Shown here: in pieces, positions 1 through 10,237 of the stretch
Numbering within the stretch: the first letter of the stretch is position 1
How the letters are laid out: the number at the start of each line of letters is the position of its first letter
Assembly (NCBI GenBank): GCA_949527715.1
Contig: CATEWF010000003.1
Coordinates: 1 to 38,690, forward strand
DNA from: an uncultured Mycoplasmatota bacterium
Lineage (GTDB): Bacteria; Bacillota_I; Bacilli_A; Mycoplasmatales; Mycoplasmoidaceae
Length of the DNA: 38,690 nucleotides
Direction: 5' to 3'
Program-made: the position numbers and the translations under genes
The notes under the pieces: model-generated
The model's database searches: none
Told to the model about the DNA's origin: nothing
Seen by the model: the letters and a program-made list of their open reading frames with translations, nothing else

Positions 1-27
1 AAAATATTAATATATATTAATAATCTT

Positions 28-33
28 TATAAT
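28..33 (+). promoter_or_regulatory. Candidate -10 box (TATAAT) of the permease gene
   Basis: A perfect TATAAT lies 8 nt before the ATG at 42. With normal -10 spacing transcription would begin around 39-41, so the mRNA could be leaderless or nearly so. No convincing -35 box is visible, and the window edge limits the view upstream. In such AT-rich DNA the hexamer is weak evidence by itself. Confidence 0.4.
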
Positions 34-41
34 TAAAAAGT

Positions 42-3000
42 ATGTGAAACTTGTTGAAGAACGTCTTTCGTTCTCTAGCTAAGAACAAAATTGCTATTAT
101 TGGTTTAACATTTCTTATATTTTTGTCTGTTGGAATGTTTACCGTACTCCAAAGTACTACAACAAATATCAATAATACATATGATAAAGTTTCCACTCAA
201 GGAAACCAACATGATTTTACTGTGTCAGAAAAATATGATATTGGTAATATCAAGTTTTCTCCAGGTAGCAAAATAGAAGGAGAAGGTGTTGGATATTCTA
301 AAGAGGGAGATGAAGTTTATTGACCAAATCAACAAGAATTATCTACATCCATATACCTTAAAACATATTATTTAAAACTCGATGCTTCATTAGATGGAGA
401 TAGCGCTATAGATAAGTTTTATAAACAATATCATAATAATCCTGATTATCAGGAATATTTTTATAGAACAATTAAAGTTACAAATTCCAATAAACTAACA
501 TACATGGAAAACGCCCAACCAGGTAATAAATCTACATTTTCATCTGCTGATATCCATCAACAATTATCTGATGCTAAGCATTCTGGTGCCGATAGCGATA
601 TTGCAAAAATCAATGCTGCTCTTTCAGAATGATCTACTGATTTAAATAATTATTTATCAGAATACAATAGCCCTCTTAATGATTATTTATCTAATGATTT
701 AAAAAATCAAGTTTATTTTAGAAATTTCAGATCATTGAAAATAAACAATTCAACTGATACCGTTTATTATGATATGGTTGAGTCGTGCCCTGAAGATGAT
801 TTACATCCTTATGATTCAATTGTTGACCGTGAAATCATATTTAATACAAATCAATTTAACAATATTGGATGAAACAACTTTTCTGTCAATGATTGAAAAC
901 CTTCTGCAATGATTTCATCAAATGATGAAGTTAAAAAAGTTTTATCTCACGAATGTCCTACATGAGATATTTTAAAAATTGATGAAGTTGAACAACTATA
1001 TGTAAGAAAGTTCTTTGATATCTTAAATAAAGGAAAACTTAATAACAGTGATCCTTCAAAGGATTTTAAATCAAGAGTTTCTAAAATTGATGAATCATTA
1101 AAAAAATCTGAAGAACAATTCCCAATAGATGATGATTTTAAAAAACAATATGAAGATTTCAATAGTTTTTTCAAACTAACTGATGTTAATGATAAAAAAT
1201 ATGAATATGTGCTTTCATATGACAAAGTAGAAGCAGGGCAAACAATTCCTTTTACTTGAATGATTGAAAATTGAACTTCAAACTTTGCTATTTTTGCTCC
1301 ACAATATTTAGAAAAACACCAATATAAACCATTGGACATATCTAAACTTTTGCAAAAAGATGAAGATTATCAAAAATGGATACAAGATCACAGTGACATA
1401 CTTACAGAAAGAACAAGATTTATTTCGTGAATGAATTCTTTGTCAGAGGAACAAATTGAACAAAAAATTAGTTTATGACAAGAAACTTATAAACAAAACG
1501 TGATTAAAGTTGGTGGTGGTACACCTTTCTTTATTTTAGCTGCTGGTATAACTGGAGATTATGTTTATCCAGTTGTTTCCATTGAAAAGCCTATTCCTAA
1601 CCCAGACAAGGAATGTATTTGTTTTGGAAATAATTGCGCTTATGAAAGAGTGCAAATTGCCTTCCAAGGAAATCAAACAGAAAAATATGTGGTAGGAAAA
1701 TTCTACAACAAAAAAAATTCTGAAAAAATTCTTGCTCAAATAAATGAAAAATGTAACGATATAATGAATTGACCAGAAAACGTGCAAGCTGCATATATGG
1801 CAAATGACTTATCTTGCACATTAAATGCTTCTGCATTTAGAATTTCATATATCCCTCAACTTGTTGAAAAAGTAAATTTGATTTCTTACTTGTTAACTCT
1901 TTTCATATTAGTTGTAGGATTAATCATTTCCGGAATCATAGTTAGAAGATATGTGTCAAGCAATAGATCTACTATTGGTATCATGCAGGCTAATGGTATT
2001 AAAAAATGAAGTATTGCAATTTCGTTAACACCATTTGCTTTTATCCCTTCATTGCTTGGTGGAATAGCAGGTTATTTGCTAGGCACATTCTTACAATCAG
2101 CGGCTATAGGATTGTTTTCTTCGTATTGGACATTACCAACAAACTTACTTGCTTTTTCATGACCAGCATTACTACTATCTGTTTGCCTACCATTTTTAGT
2201 TTTTGTTTTAGTATCTGTATTTTCTACATATATCGTGTTGCGAGAGAAGACAACAGATTTAATGAAATCTGGAAGTGAATTTAAATCCAACTGATTATCA
2301 AGAGTTATTAAAAAACCATTTAAAAAATTTACAGTTTTAACTAAATTTAGAATATCTATTGCATTTAACTCATTATGAAAATTAACAATTTTATCGATAA
2401 TGAGTTCCCTTGCAATGTCAAGTTTAGTGTTCGGTATGACAATGAACGGTAAGTTTGATACGGCAATTACTAAAACATCTGATACTAGAGATTATTCATA
2501 CGCTATTGATTTATACTCTCCAACAACTCAAGGTGGTCAATACATTCCGATTTCTGCAGATGGATTTGGTCAAACTGGTTTTCAAAAATCCGCACACAAT
2601 GTTGGACATAATTTTTTACCTTCATTATTTTCAAGCAAAAAAGAAAATTGAACTTGGGACAATAGCTGAAATGGTATTTCTTCATCTGAAGAACAAACAA
2701 AGTTATTTTACAAACAATATTATGATGTTTCTTTTGAACTAATTAATCTAGCTCATATACAAAGCAATGATTGGATGTATAAATCTTTGTCTTTTGATGA
2801 TTCTATAAACTCTGTATCTCATCAAAATATGTTTATCCCGTTTTTGAGTGATTCTATAGGTCAAAAAACAGATTTACAATATTTAAAAAATAGAGTATCT
2901 TCCGAAATGACAATGAACTACTTAATCGGTATTTCATCATTTGGTTTAACTTCCAATCCTTGGGACATCGCTTCTTCTTTAATGCCAGAAAACTCAAGAA

Positions 3001-4673
3001 ATATTTGCAACCAAAAATATCAGAAAATTATAAACGAAATAGGATACAACATTTATCATTCGGAAGATACAATTAATTGAAATACACAAGAAAATAAGAG
3101 TTTTTTTACTCAAATTTCTGATGAAAGTTATGAAATAAATCAATCTAATGTCGTAGATTTTACCGGACTTGGTTTAAATCATGATTTTGTATCATTAATG
3201 GTTAGAGCTTATTCGGAAAAAGACTCAAACGGTTTGTTATTAATACCTTCATCAGGTGAAGATTTTGCAATAACTTATAACTCTATTCCGTTATCCGAAT
3301 TAGAAGAAACATATACATACTTAACTGTTGATGGAGTTAGAAATTCAGGTAATTCTTCATTGCCTAAAAATCAAAAAATAATTGGTATTGATAACAATAC
3401 TTCTTGTATTAAGTTGATTAATGATAATGGTACAAATTATATAAATTCTTTAAAGTATGAAGGCACACCAGGAATTAATACAATTTTCCCAATGGTTGTA
3501 AATGAATTAGTGGCAAAAAAATATAATGTCCATTCTGGTTCATACATGACTTTTAATGTTTTAAATAAAGCTGATAGATATATCCAACAAATACAAGGCA
3601 ACTCTAAACAAAACGAAGTAACATTCAAAATTGTTGGTGTAATGAAATCTCGTGAAAACGAGGAATATTACATTGATCAGCAAGTAGCTAATTACATATT
3701 AGGTTTAAAATCTACTCTTGCAAATGTTGATGATTTAGATGAAAGTTATATAAACTATAATGATGCCATTCGCTCTACAATGACAATTGATGATGGTTCA
3801 AGATCAAAAGCCTCATTAAATGACATAAGAGCTTTGAAAACAAATACCGGAGACGACTATAACATTGTCCCTTATGGTTTTAATGGATATTTCACAAAAG
3901 ACCCAAATGGAAGTAAAGCACTAACTCAAGGATATTCTTTCTATTGTCCATATGGTTTATATTTACCATCTTCTGATTTAAAATCTAACAGTTCATCTGA
4001 TGTACTAAAATATGGTGCTAATTTTGAATTAGCCAATAAAATAACAGGTCTAGAAAATACTGAATTAGGAAAAAAAATTACTAACGCATACAATTTGTGA
4101 GACCAAAACAGAACAAATGAAGGATTTGCAGAATGAAAACAATTTATAGACCTAAACATTGATGATTTCATTGATGCAGTTAGTCGTATTTGAGGCAATA
4201 CTACTTATATTTCGTTGGTTACAAATGCGGTTGATAAAAATTCAAATGATATGGTTTATAAAACAATGTCTAATACTATTTCTAATATAGAAATAGTGGT
4301 ATTGGTAATTATTGCATTCATGGTTTTCTTTATTGTTTTATTAATGTCATCAATCATTATTGCTGATTCAAAAAAACTAGCAGCAATACTAAGCTCATTA
4401 GGATATACAGATATGGAAAATGCTTTATCTTTTATGTCCATATATATACCAGTAATCATTTTGGGTTTATTGATTGCTATACCTTTAACAATGGGGTTCA
4501 CCGCAATGTTCCAACTGGCAATAATGAAAGGTATTGGATTATTAGTGGATGCAACCACTAAATGATATTTCTATTTAATAGGGGCTGGAGTAGTTGTATT
4601 TGAGTTGGTATGCTCAATAGTATCAAGTTGGATTTCGCTGAGACGAGGTTCATTAACACAAATGATTAAATAA
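42..4673 (+). CDS. Giant FtsX/MacB-like ABC transporter permease
   Basis: This 1543-residue membrane protein is read continuously with TGA as Trp; the second codon is already TGA. A membrane anchor at about residues 12-36 is followed by a large, probably extracellular region to about 610. A cluster of three to four hydrophobic segments follows (about 611-795), then a second large external region (about 800-1410) and a final cluster of three segments (about 1417-1535). Two copies of 'long loop plus FtsX-type membrane block' are typical of mycoplasmal MacB/FtsX-like permeases; I recall M. genitalium MG468 as the counterpart. The next gene, 9 nt downstream, is the matching ATPase, so the pair should form one exporter or lipoprotein-handling complex. 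The substrate is unknown. ATG 42 is chosen because it precedes the anchor directly and lies just after a TATAAT. Confidence 0.85.
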
Positions 4674-4682
4674 GGAGACAAC

Positions 4683-6029
4683 ATGAAAAAAAATAATGCA
4701 AATAAAAAAATTAATTTATATAAAAGTAAAAATGACCACTATTCAAAGTGCATTAATTTAATTGATAAAAAAATTGCTGTAGCTAAATCAATTATTGAAA
4801 AATCATCTGGTGTAAACAAAAGAACATACAAGCAAAAACGTAAGAATCTTAAAATTTTAAATAGGTTGTTAATTACTAAAAATAAATTAGAAGGAAAAAA
4901 AACTAAATACAACTACTTGTATGAGTGATCAAAGTCTCTAGTAAAACACAAAGTAAGTAAACCAAACGATTTAGTTTATCATGACTATATTGAATATATT
5001 GAATCAAATCAAAAGCATTCACAAATACCATATAACTTCCATAAAATTTTTTATTTAAATAGGTGAACAAAAAAACTTAATAAAGTTCTATTAAAAGTCT
5101 CATATTTAAAGTTTATTTTAGAAACAAAAAAACTTAATAAAGCAAAGAAATTATATTTTACTAAAAGAATAGAGTTTCTTGAAGATAATGCACTATCATT
5201 TGAAAGCTATATCAATGATACTAAATTAAATTTTTATTCAAAATTTCATTCAAAACAAGTCTCAAGATTAGAAAAACTTCCTAAATCTCACGGTGCTAAA
5301 AAGATTAAATCAAAATATGTAATTGATTTAAAAAATGCAGTCAAATATTATAACAACGGAATATTAGCTACAAAAGTATTAAAGGGTGTCAATTTACAAA
5401 TTCCATATGGTGAATTTGTTGTTATTCTTGGTCCGTCTGGTTCTGGTAAAACTACGTTATTAAATGTAATTTCTGGAATGGATACTGCAACTTATGGTAC
5501 TACTGTGGTATGCAACAATAATCTTATTAATTTAAAGAGTCCAGAATTAACTGATTTTAGAAGAAAAAACATTGGATATGTATTTCAGCAATATGGTTTA
5601 CTTCCTAATTTAACTATTAGAGAAAATGTAGAAGTTGGATCTAACCTTCAAACAAACAAAGATAAAAGAATTAATATAGACGAATTACTAAAAAATATTG
5701 GTATATATGAGCATAGAAACAAATTCCCTCATGAACTTTCTGGTGGTCAACAACAACGTGTTTCAATTGCTCGTAGTGTGGCAAAAAACCCAGATATTAT
5801 TTTTGGTGATGAACCAACAGGTGCAATTGACGAAGAAATGTCAAAACAAATAATGCAATTGTTTTTAGATGTTAATAAGAAATATAAAACCACAATTATT
5901 ATTGTTACACACAATCCAATATTTGCTGATTTAGCAACAATGGTCATAAAAGTGAAAGACGGAAATATTGCTGAAATTGTAAAAAATAAAAAACCTAAAA
6001 GAGTCGATCAATTAAATTGAACTAAATAA
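4683..6029 (+). CDS. ABC transporter ATP-binding protein with long N-terminal extension
   Basis: This 448-residue protein is the ATPase partner of the permease just upstream (9-nt gap). A strong Shine-Dalgarno (AAGGAGA, 4672-4678) overlaps the permease stop codon. Residues about 212-448 form a LolD/MacB-type ABC domain: Walker A GPSGSGKTT at 250-258, a Q-loop in YVFQQYG, signature LSGGQQQR at 352-359, Walker B with IIFGDEPTGA, and switch histidine in IVTHN. Residues 1-210 are unusual: very rich in Lys, Asn and Leu, probably helical or coiled coil, with no hydrophobic segment. Ordinary ATPases of this family are roughly 220-310 residues. The extension may contact the large permease, the membrane surface or nucleic acid; that is inference. 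No frameshift separates the extension from the ATPase domain. Confidence 0.9.
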
Positions 6030-6030
6030 A

Positions 6031-7131
6031 ATGAAAAAAGCTTTAATCATTACCGTAAGTCCAAACCATACATATGGTGGAACTGAAATATATGCAGGAA
6101 AACTTGTTAATATTCTTAAATCAGAAGGTTGAGATATAACAGAATTTTCATATGATATTAGAAATGAGAAAAGCAAAATTAAATCTTCTCATAAAATAAT
6201 TTATCCAAAAAATAAATACATGCATAAGTCTTTGTTTTTAACATGGATAAATTTTATAAAAATAAAACATGAATTAAATAAATTTAAAAAAAATAATAAA
6301 TTTGACTTAATTATTAATGACACAATTCAAGGTTTTTGATGGGAATATGTTCCCGATAATGAAATTTTAATTCAGCACAATGACATTGATTTTTATAATT
6401 TTAAATTCGTTTGTCAAAACAAATTTATTGCTTGGTTAATAAGTTTTTTAGTAAAAATTTTTAGTGGTTATAAAGATCAGATTAAAACGCATAAAAGGAT
6501 TGTTTTTTATGACGAAACAAATAAAGAATATGCATCAAAATTTTATAAAAAAGATTTTCATGAATCTTGATGTATTAATCTTTCAAGATTTACAAAAGAT
6601 CAAATACAAAAAGTAAAATATGCAACTAGAAACAAAATAGTTTATGTTGGCAGACTGGATAAGTGCCAAAAAAATATTAATTTCCTTATTAAACTTTCTA
6701 AATATTTAGATCATCAAATTTGTGTTTATGGAAAGGGAAACTTAGAGAGAAAAATTAGAAAACAGAAAAACATGAAATATTGTGGGGTAGTAGATAATAA
6801 GGAAGTGCAAAACATTTTCTCTCAATATCTTTCATCAATATTGGTTTCTAACTTTGAGGGTGCTTCATTTAGTTCGATTGAATCACTTTCCTCTTCAACT
6901 CAATGTATTTTGAGAGACACTTTTTTGTGTGCCAAAACATTAACAGAGAATAATACAGGGTTGCTGCTTGACAAAAATATTTCTCCAAAAAAATGCGCAA
7001 AAAAGATCAATTCTTATTTATCAAATTGTAACATAAAAGAGCAATGTAATAAAGCTAAAAAATTAGCTATTAAATACTATACAGATGATCAATTTGAAAA
7101 AAAATGAAGACAATTAATTAGACAATTCTAA
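6031..7131 (+). CDS. Glycosyltransferase, GT4 family-like
   Basis: This 366-residue protein looks like a GT-B fold glycosyltransferase. The N-terminus carries the acceptor-domain motif YGGTEIYAGKL followed by SEGWDI, as in GT4 enzymes. The C-terminal donor domain has VYVGRLDKCQKN and an EX7E arrangement (E276 and E284, within EGASFSSIE) that normally contacts the nucleotide sugar. The family moves a sugar from a nucleotide donor to a lipid or glycan at the inner face of the membrane. The gene starts 1 nt after the ABC ATPase stop, so it probably shares that transcript. Its last 18 bp overlap the 3' end of the converging GT2 gene. Donor and acceptor cannot be read from the sequence. Confidence 0.8.
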
Positions 7132-8133
7132 TTGTTTAATTCTTTTAAATTGTTTTCTATATGTAATTCTGAAAAATAAAGACAACATTCTTTTTCAGAC
7201 AGAATTATTAATTTTTAAATTGACTAAATTTAAATCCTCTATACCATATTTCTTTACTATTAAATATAAAAATTCCATTTTAGTTTTTGCATATATCATT
7301 TTTGATTCCTTTCCTTCTGGAATATTAAAAAACAATATAAATCCCATGGGCGCATATAACGAAGAAGCAACAATTTCTCTGTTTTTCTTATTCTCTAATA
7401 ATTTATTTTGCTTAAATACATTTAATAAATAATTAATTTGAGCTAATATGTCGTTTACTTGCTCAAAATTATTTCCTTCAAGTTTAGAAGCAGAATTCTT
7501 TCTTCTAAAATAGAAATAAATTATTTTGTGAATAGTCAAAAATCTTTTTGCTTTAAAAAAGATAAATGGCATTAAACCTAAATCTTCAAATTTTTTTGCT
7601 CCTCTTTCATTAAAAGAAACTTTTAATGAATTTCAAAAAAATCTATTAATGAAGCAACCCCAGCAAAGCAAAATATTCTTTTTAATATATTCGAAATTTG
7701 TTGTGTGTTTTCTAAAAGAAGATGTCGGGAAAAACTTAATTTTAAAAGCTGGAAACTTTTCAAAAACTGTTCTTGCCTTACCAACTACTAAATCGTAATC
7801 TTTACCTTTTGTATATTTTAAAAGATATTGACATGCTTTCTTATTCATCCAATCATCCGAATCAAGAAAAAAGAAATATTCACCATGAGATACACTAATT
7901 AAAAAATTCCTATTGAATGCGATTCCTTTGTTTGTTGAGTTCTTATATATTGATATTCTTTTGTCTTTTTTTTGAAATCTTTTCATTATTTTAAAAGTAT
8001 TATCTGAACTATTGTCATCAACACATATGATTTCAATATTTTTATAAGTTTGTGAAATAACACTCTTTAAGCATCTTTCAATATACTTACCAGAGTTATA
8101 TGCACAAATTAATATCGAAACTTTTGGAATCAT
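7114..8133 (-). CDS. Glycosyltransferase family 2 protein
   Basis: This 339-residue GT-A enzyme begins MIPKVSILICAYNSG and has the nucleotide-binding VDDNSSDNT (38-46) and the metal-binding DxD motif as DSDD (91-94). A TTG 12 nt upstream is possible, but the ATG at 8133 fits, since it starts 1 nt after the hydrolase stop. An in-frame TGA at 7195-7197 is read as Trp; the gene then continues about 26 residues with a basic tail to a TAA at 7114-7116, overlapping the converging GT4 gene. It is a paralogue of the GT2 at 13802-14803; both share WGCFIN, a FED-GLMP segment and a similar N-terminal half. It is the last gene of a three-gene operon with the hydrolase and the UPF0104 membrane protein. 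The sugar and acceptor are unknown. Confidence 0.85.
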
Positions 8134-8134
8134 A

Positions 8135-8995
8135 TTATTTATCAAGAAATAATAATTCTTTTCAAAGAATATTACTATATTTTATATCAATAGTCAGAAT
8201 ATGATGACCATTATTTAACAATAATACTTTATTCAAATCAGATTGCTTTGGAATAATTTTTTCTAATATTTTTTTGTTTTTAGAATAATAAAATTCCTTC
8301 TTTGTGTCTATTAATAAAATAGATGGCCTTAAATTTTTATTAAAGTGATTAATTAATGCTCTTCTTGCTTTTACCATAGAAAATCATGCAGCAAGGTTCA
8401 CTTTTGTATCTTGCATTTTGGTACTAGAATACATTTTTCAAACTCGAATAAATATTTGATTGTCAGTTAATTGGTTAATCCCTTTTGGAATTGAATAAGT
8501 ATTAATGTTTGTTAGTAAAGTAATAATATATTTTAATGCTAATCTTAGAGTATTATCTGCATTAACTTCATCTTGAGATTTTTTAGGATTTTTTAATTTC
8601 AATGGTGGATTAATTGCAATTACTTTATTTACAATATTAGGACATTTTTTTACCAATAATATTCCTAAGTTTGCACCAAAAGATTCGCCTACTATGTAAA
8701 ATTTTTCTAAATTTTTATTATCTTTTTTTATTTTAAGAATAATACTTTGTATTATTTTGATAAATCATTTTACATTTTTTCTAGCTCTAATATAACATTC
8801 ACCATGTCCTGGTAAATCAAATATATAGTAACATGAATTTTTAAATTCAGGAATACTAAAAAATTTACATATATCTTTTGTTCCGTTTGATATATTTAAA
8901 TGGATAAAAATGTTGTTTGCCTTTTTAATATCTCCACAAACAAGACCAGGAATTTCTCCTTGTTTGATTAAAATATTATATTTATTAAAAATCAT
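8135..8995 (-). CDS. Alpha/beta hydrolase (lipase/esterase-like)
   Basis: This 286-residue protein has the hallmarks of a serine alpha/beta hydrolase. An oxyanion-side motif DLPGHGE lies at 60-66. The nucleophile elbow GESFG at 103-107 has Ser105. A likely acid residue sits in LLIDTKKEF (Asp230), and a C-terminal catalytic histidine is in NNGHH (264-265). No signal peptide is visible, so it should act in the cytosol or at the inner membrane face. It sits between the UPF0104 gene and a GT2, separated by 1 nt on each side, so the three are surely co-transcribed. That context suggests cleavage of an ester in a lipid or glycolipid, but mycoplasma hydrolases of this kind are often only broadly annotated as lipase/esterase. 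Several tryptophans are TGA codons. Confidence 0.85.
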
Positions 8996-8996
8996 A

Positions 8997-10166
8997 TTAT
9001 CTTTTTATTTTAGAAGTTTTAGAAGGTCTACTATACTTTCTTACTTGGATTATTGTTAATCATATAAATGACCCAATTCCAACTAATGAAGGTAGGTATG
9101 AAGTAAAGAATCTATTAATTAAAATCGAATTGTTAACAACATTAGTTAAATCGCTGATATTTTTTGGTAGTTTTCCGCAAACATTTAATGTAGTTTTTAA
9201 AGTTCATTCTAATGAAACTTGTGATCCAGGTAGCGGAATCATTTTATTTGCTGTAACGGCAACATTGGCACAATTAAAAATACTAATAAAACTTAATTTT
9301 TCTCCAACTGGTACAATTCACTGAATACAAGCAAACATAAAAGAATATGTAATAAACTCTACAACTAATTGAATAAGAAAGACCAGTGTAGTACACTTCC
9401 AATCTTTTAATAATTCAATAGCTTCTCTAGATACTTGTTTTTGATTTAAATATCTTTCTTTCACTTGTTCATTTGTGTGATATTTTAAATGAAAAAATTT
9501 CTTAATCTTGTTAAAGATTAACGATAACAAATAAGAAAGATTTTTTGAAAAACTAATTGCACAAAAAAATACAATACTTAATGTATCAATACATAGTCCA
9601 ATTACCATTAATCAAAAAACTGAAATTGCTTCAGTTCCAGCTGCAATAAAAGCGTGATATGACATACAAACAACTATAAATGAAGGAATTGTAATTATGA
9701 CTTGTGCGGCTTGACAAATCATTCCATTTGAGCACACTAGTACAAAAGATTTAGAATTTGAAACACCATGAGATTTTATTCAAAATAATGAATAAGGATC
9801 TGCAACTAAATTTGCAGGTGTTATTGTTCATAAAAAAACCATGGTGAAATCATATAAAACGTTTTGTAAAAAACTAGATTTAAAACCCATTTTTTTTAAT
9901 CTTACAAGGATAGTTAGTGAATTTAATAAAGGTCTTAAAAACGTAAAAAGTATTAAAAAAGTTAATAAAAATGGTTTTATATTAGCATTGTGTGTAATAT
10001 CATTTCACAAACTAGTTCAATCAATTTTCAAAACACACAGTATGGTCAAAGCAAAAAAACCAAAACTCAATAAAAAACCAATAACAAGAATAAAAATTCT
10101 TTTCCTATTAAGAAATGATTCAGATTCTTGAATTTCTGTGAATTCTTTCTTATTGTTTTGCTCCAT
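8997..10166 (-). CDS. UPF0104 / lysylphosphatidylglycerol synthase-type integral membrane protein
   Basis: This 389-residue polytopic membrane protein has a short polar N-terminus (about 20 residues) and then some eight hydrophobic segments. The motif TPANLVADPYSLFW in the middle and NKMIPLPGSQVSLEW in the C-terminal third resemble the conserved proline/glycine motifs of the UPF0104 family, related to the flippase part of MprF and to YbhN. Family members are associated with lipid or glycolipid translocation and often lie beside glycosyltransferases, as here. The synthase domain of MprF is absent, so lysyl transfer is not expected. It is the first gene of the operon with the hydrolase and GT2. 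The ATG at 10166 is the only in-frame one giving the polar lead-in. It is divergent from secA across a 71-bp promoter region. Confidence 0.8.
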
Positions 10167-10190
10167 CCTATTTTTTAATATTTTATTTTT

Positions 10191-10210
10191 CTTATTATAC
10201 TTATAATAAG
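10191..10210. promoter_or_regulatory. Divergent promoter: palindrome holding both -10 boxes (UPF0104 operon / secA)
   Basis: CTTATTATA-CT-TATAATAAG is a perfect 9-bp inverted repeat with a 2-nt centre. It contains TATAAT on the plus strand (10202-10207) facing secA and TATAAT on the minus strand (10199-10194) facing the UPF0104 gene. Start sites would fall near 10214 and 10187, giving leaders of about 24 nt and 21 nt. The two -10 boxes are so close that polymerase could not occupy both at once. No clear -35 boxes are seen. The dyad could also be an operator. Confidence 0.5.
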
Positions 10211-10237
10211 TAATTACTTAATATATTAAAAACCCTT

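Noticed and set aside
1500..2278. Apparent break-up of the permease into several short genes, suggesting a pseudogene.
   Set aside because: All pieces are in one frame and separated only by TGA codons, which are Trp in this organism; I followed the frame from 42 to 2400 without a TAA or TAG.
7168..7199. A 9-bp perfect inverted repeat (TCTGAAAAA / TTTTTCAGA) between the converging GT4 and GT2 genes, looking like a bidirectional terminator.
   Set aside because: No T run follows the stem on either strand and the stem is A/T-rich. Once TGA at 7195-7197 is read as Trp, the repeat lies inside the GT2 coding region.
8131..8145. A start for the GT2 gene at the TTG ending at 8145.
   Set aside because: The ATG at 8133 starts 1 nt after the hydrolase stop and gives the family-typical MIPKVSILI start; the TTG has no Shine-Dalgarno.
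9841..10131. Plus-strand open frame of about 96 residues starting at 9841.
   Set aside because: It lies antisense within the UPF0104 gene, is Lys-rich without motifs and has no ribosome-binding site; the minus-strand membrane protein explains the sequence.
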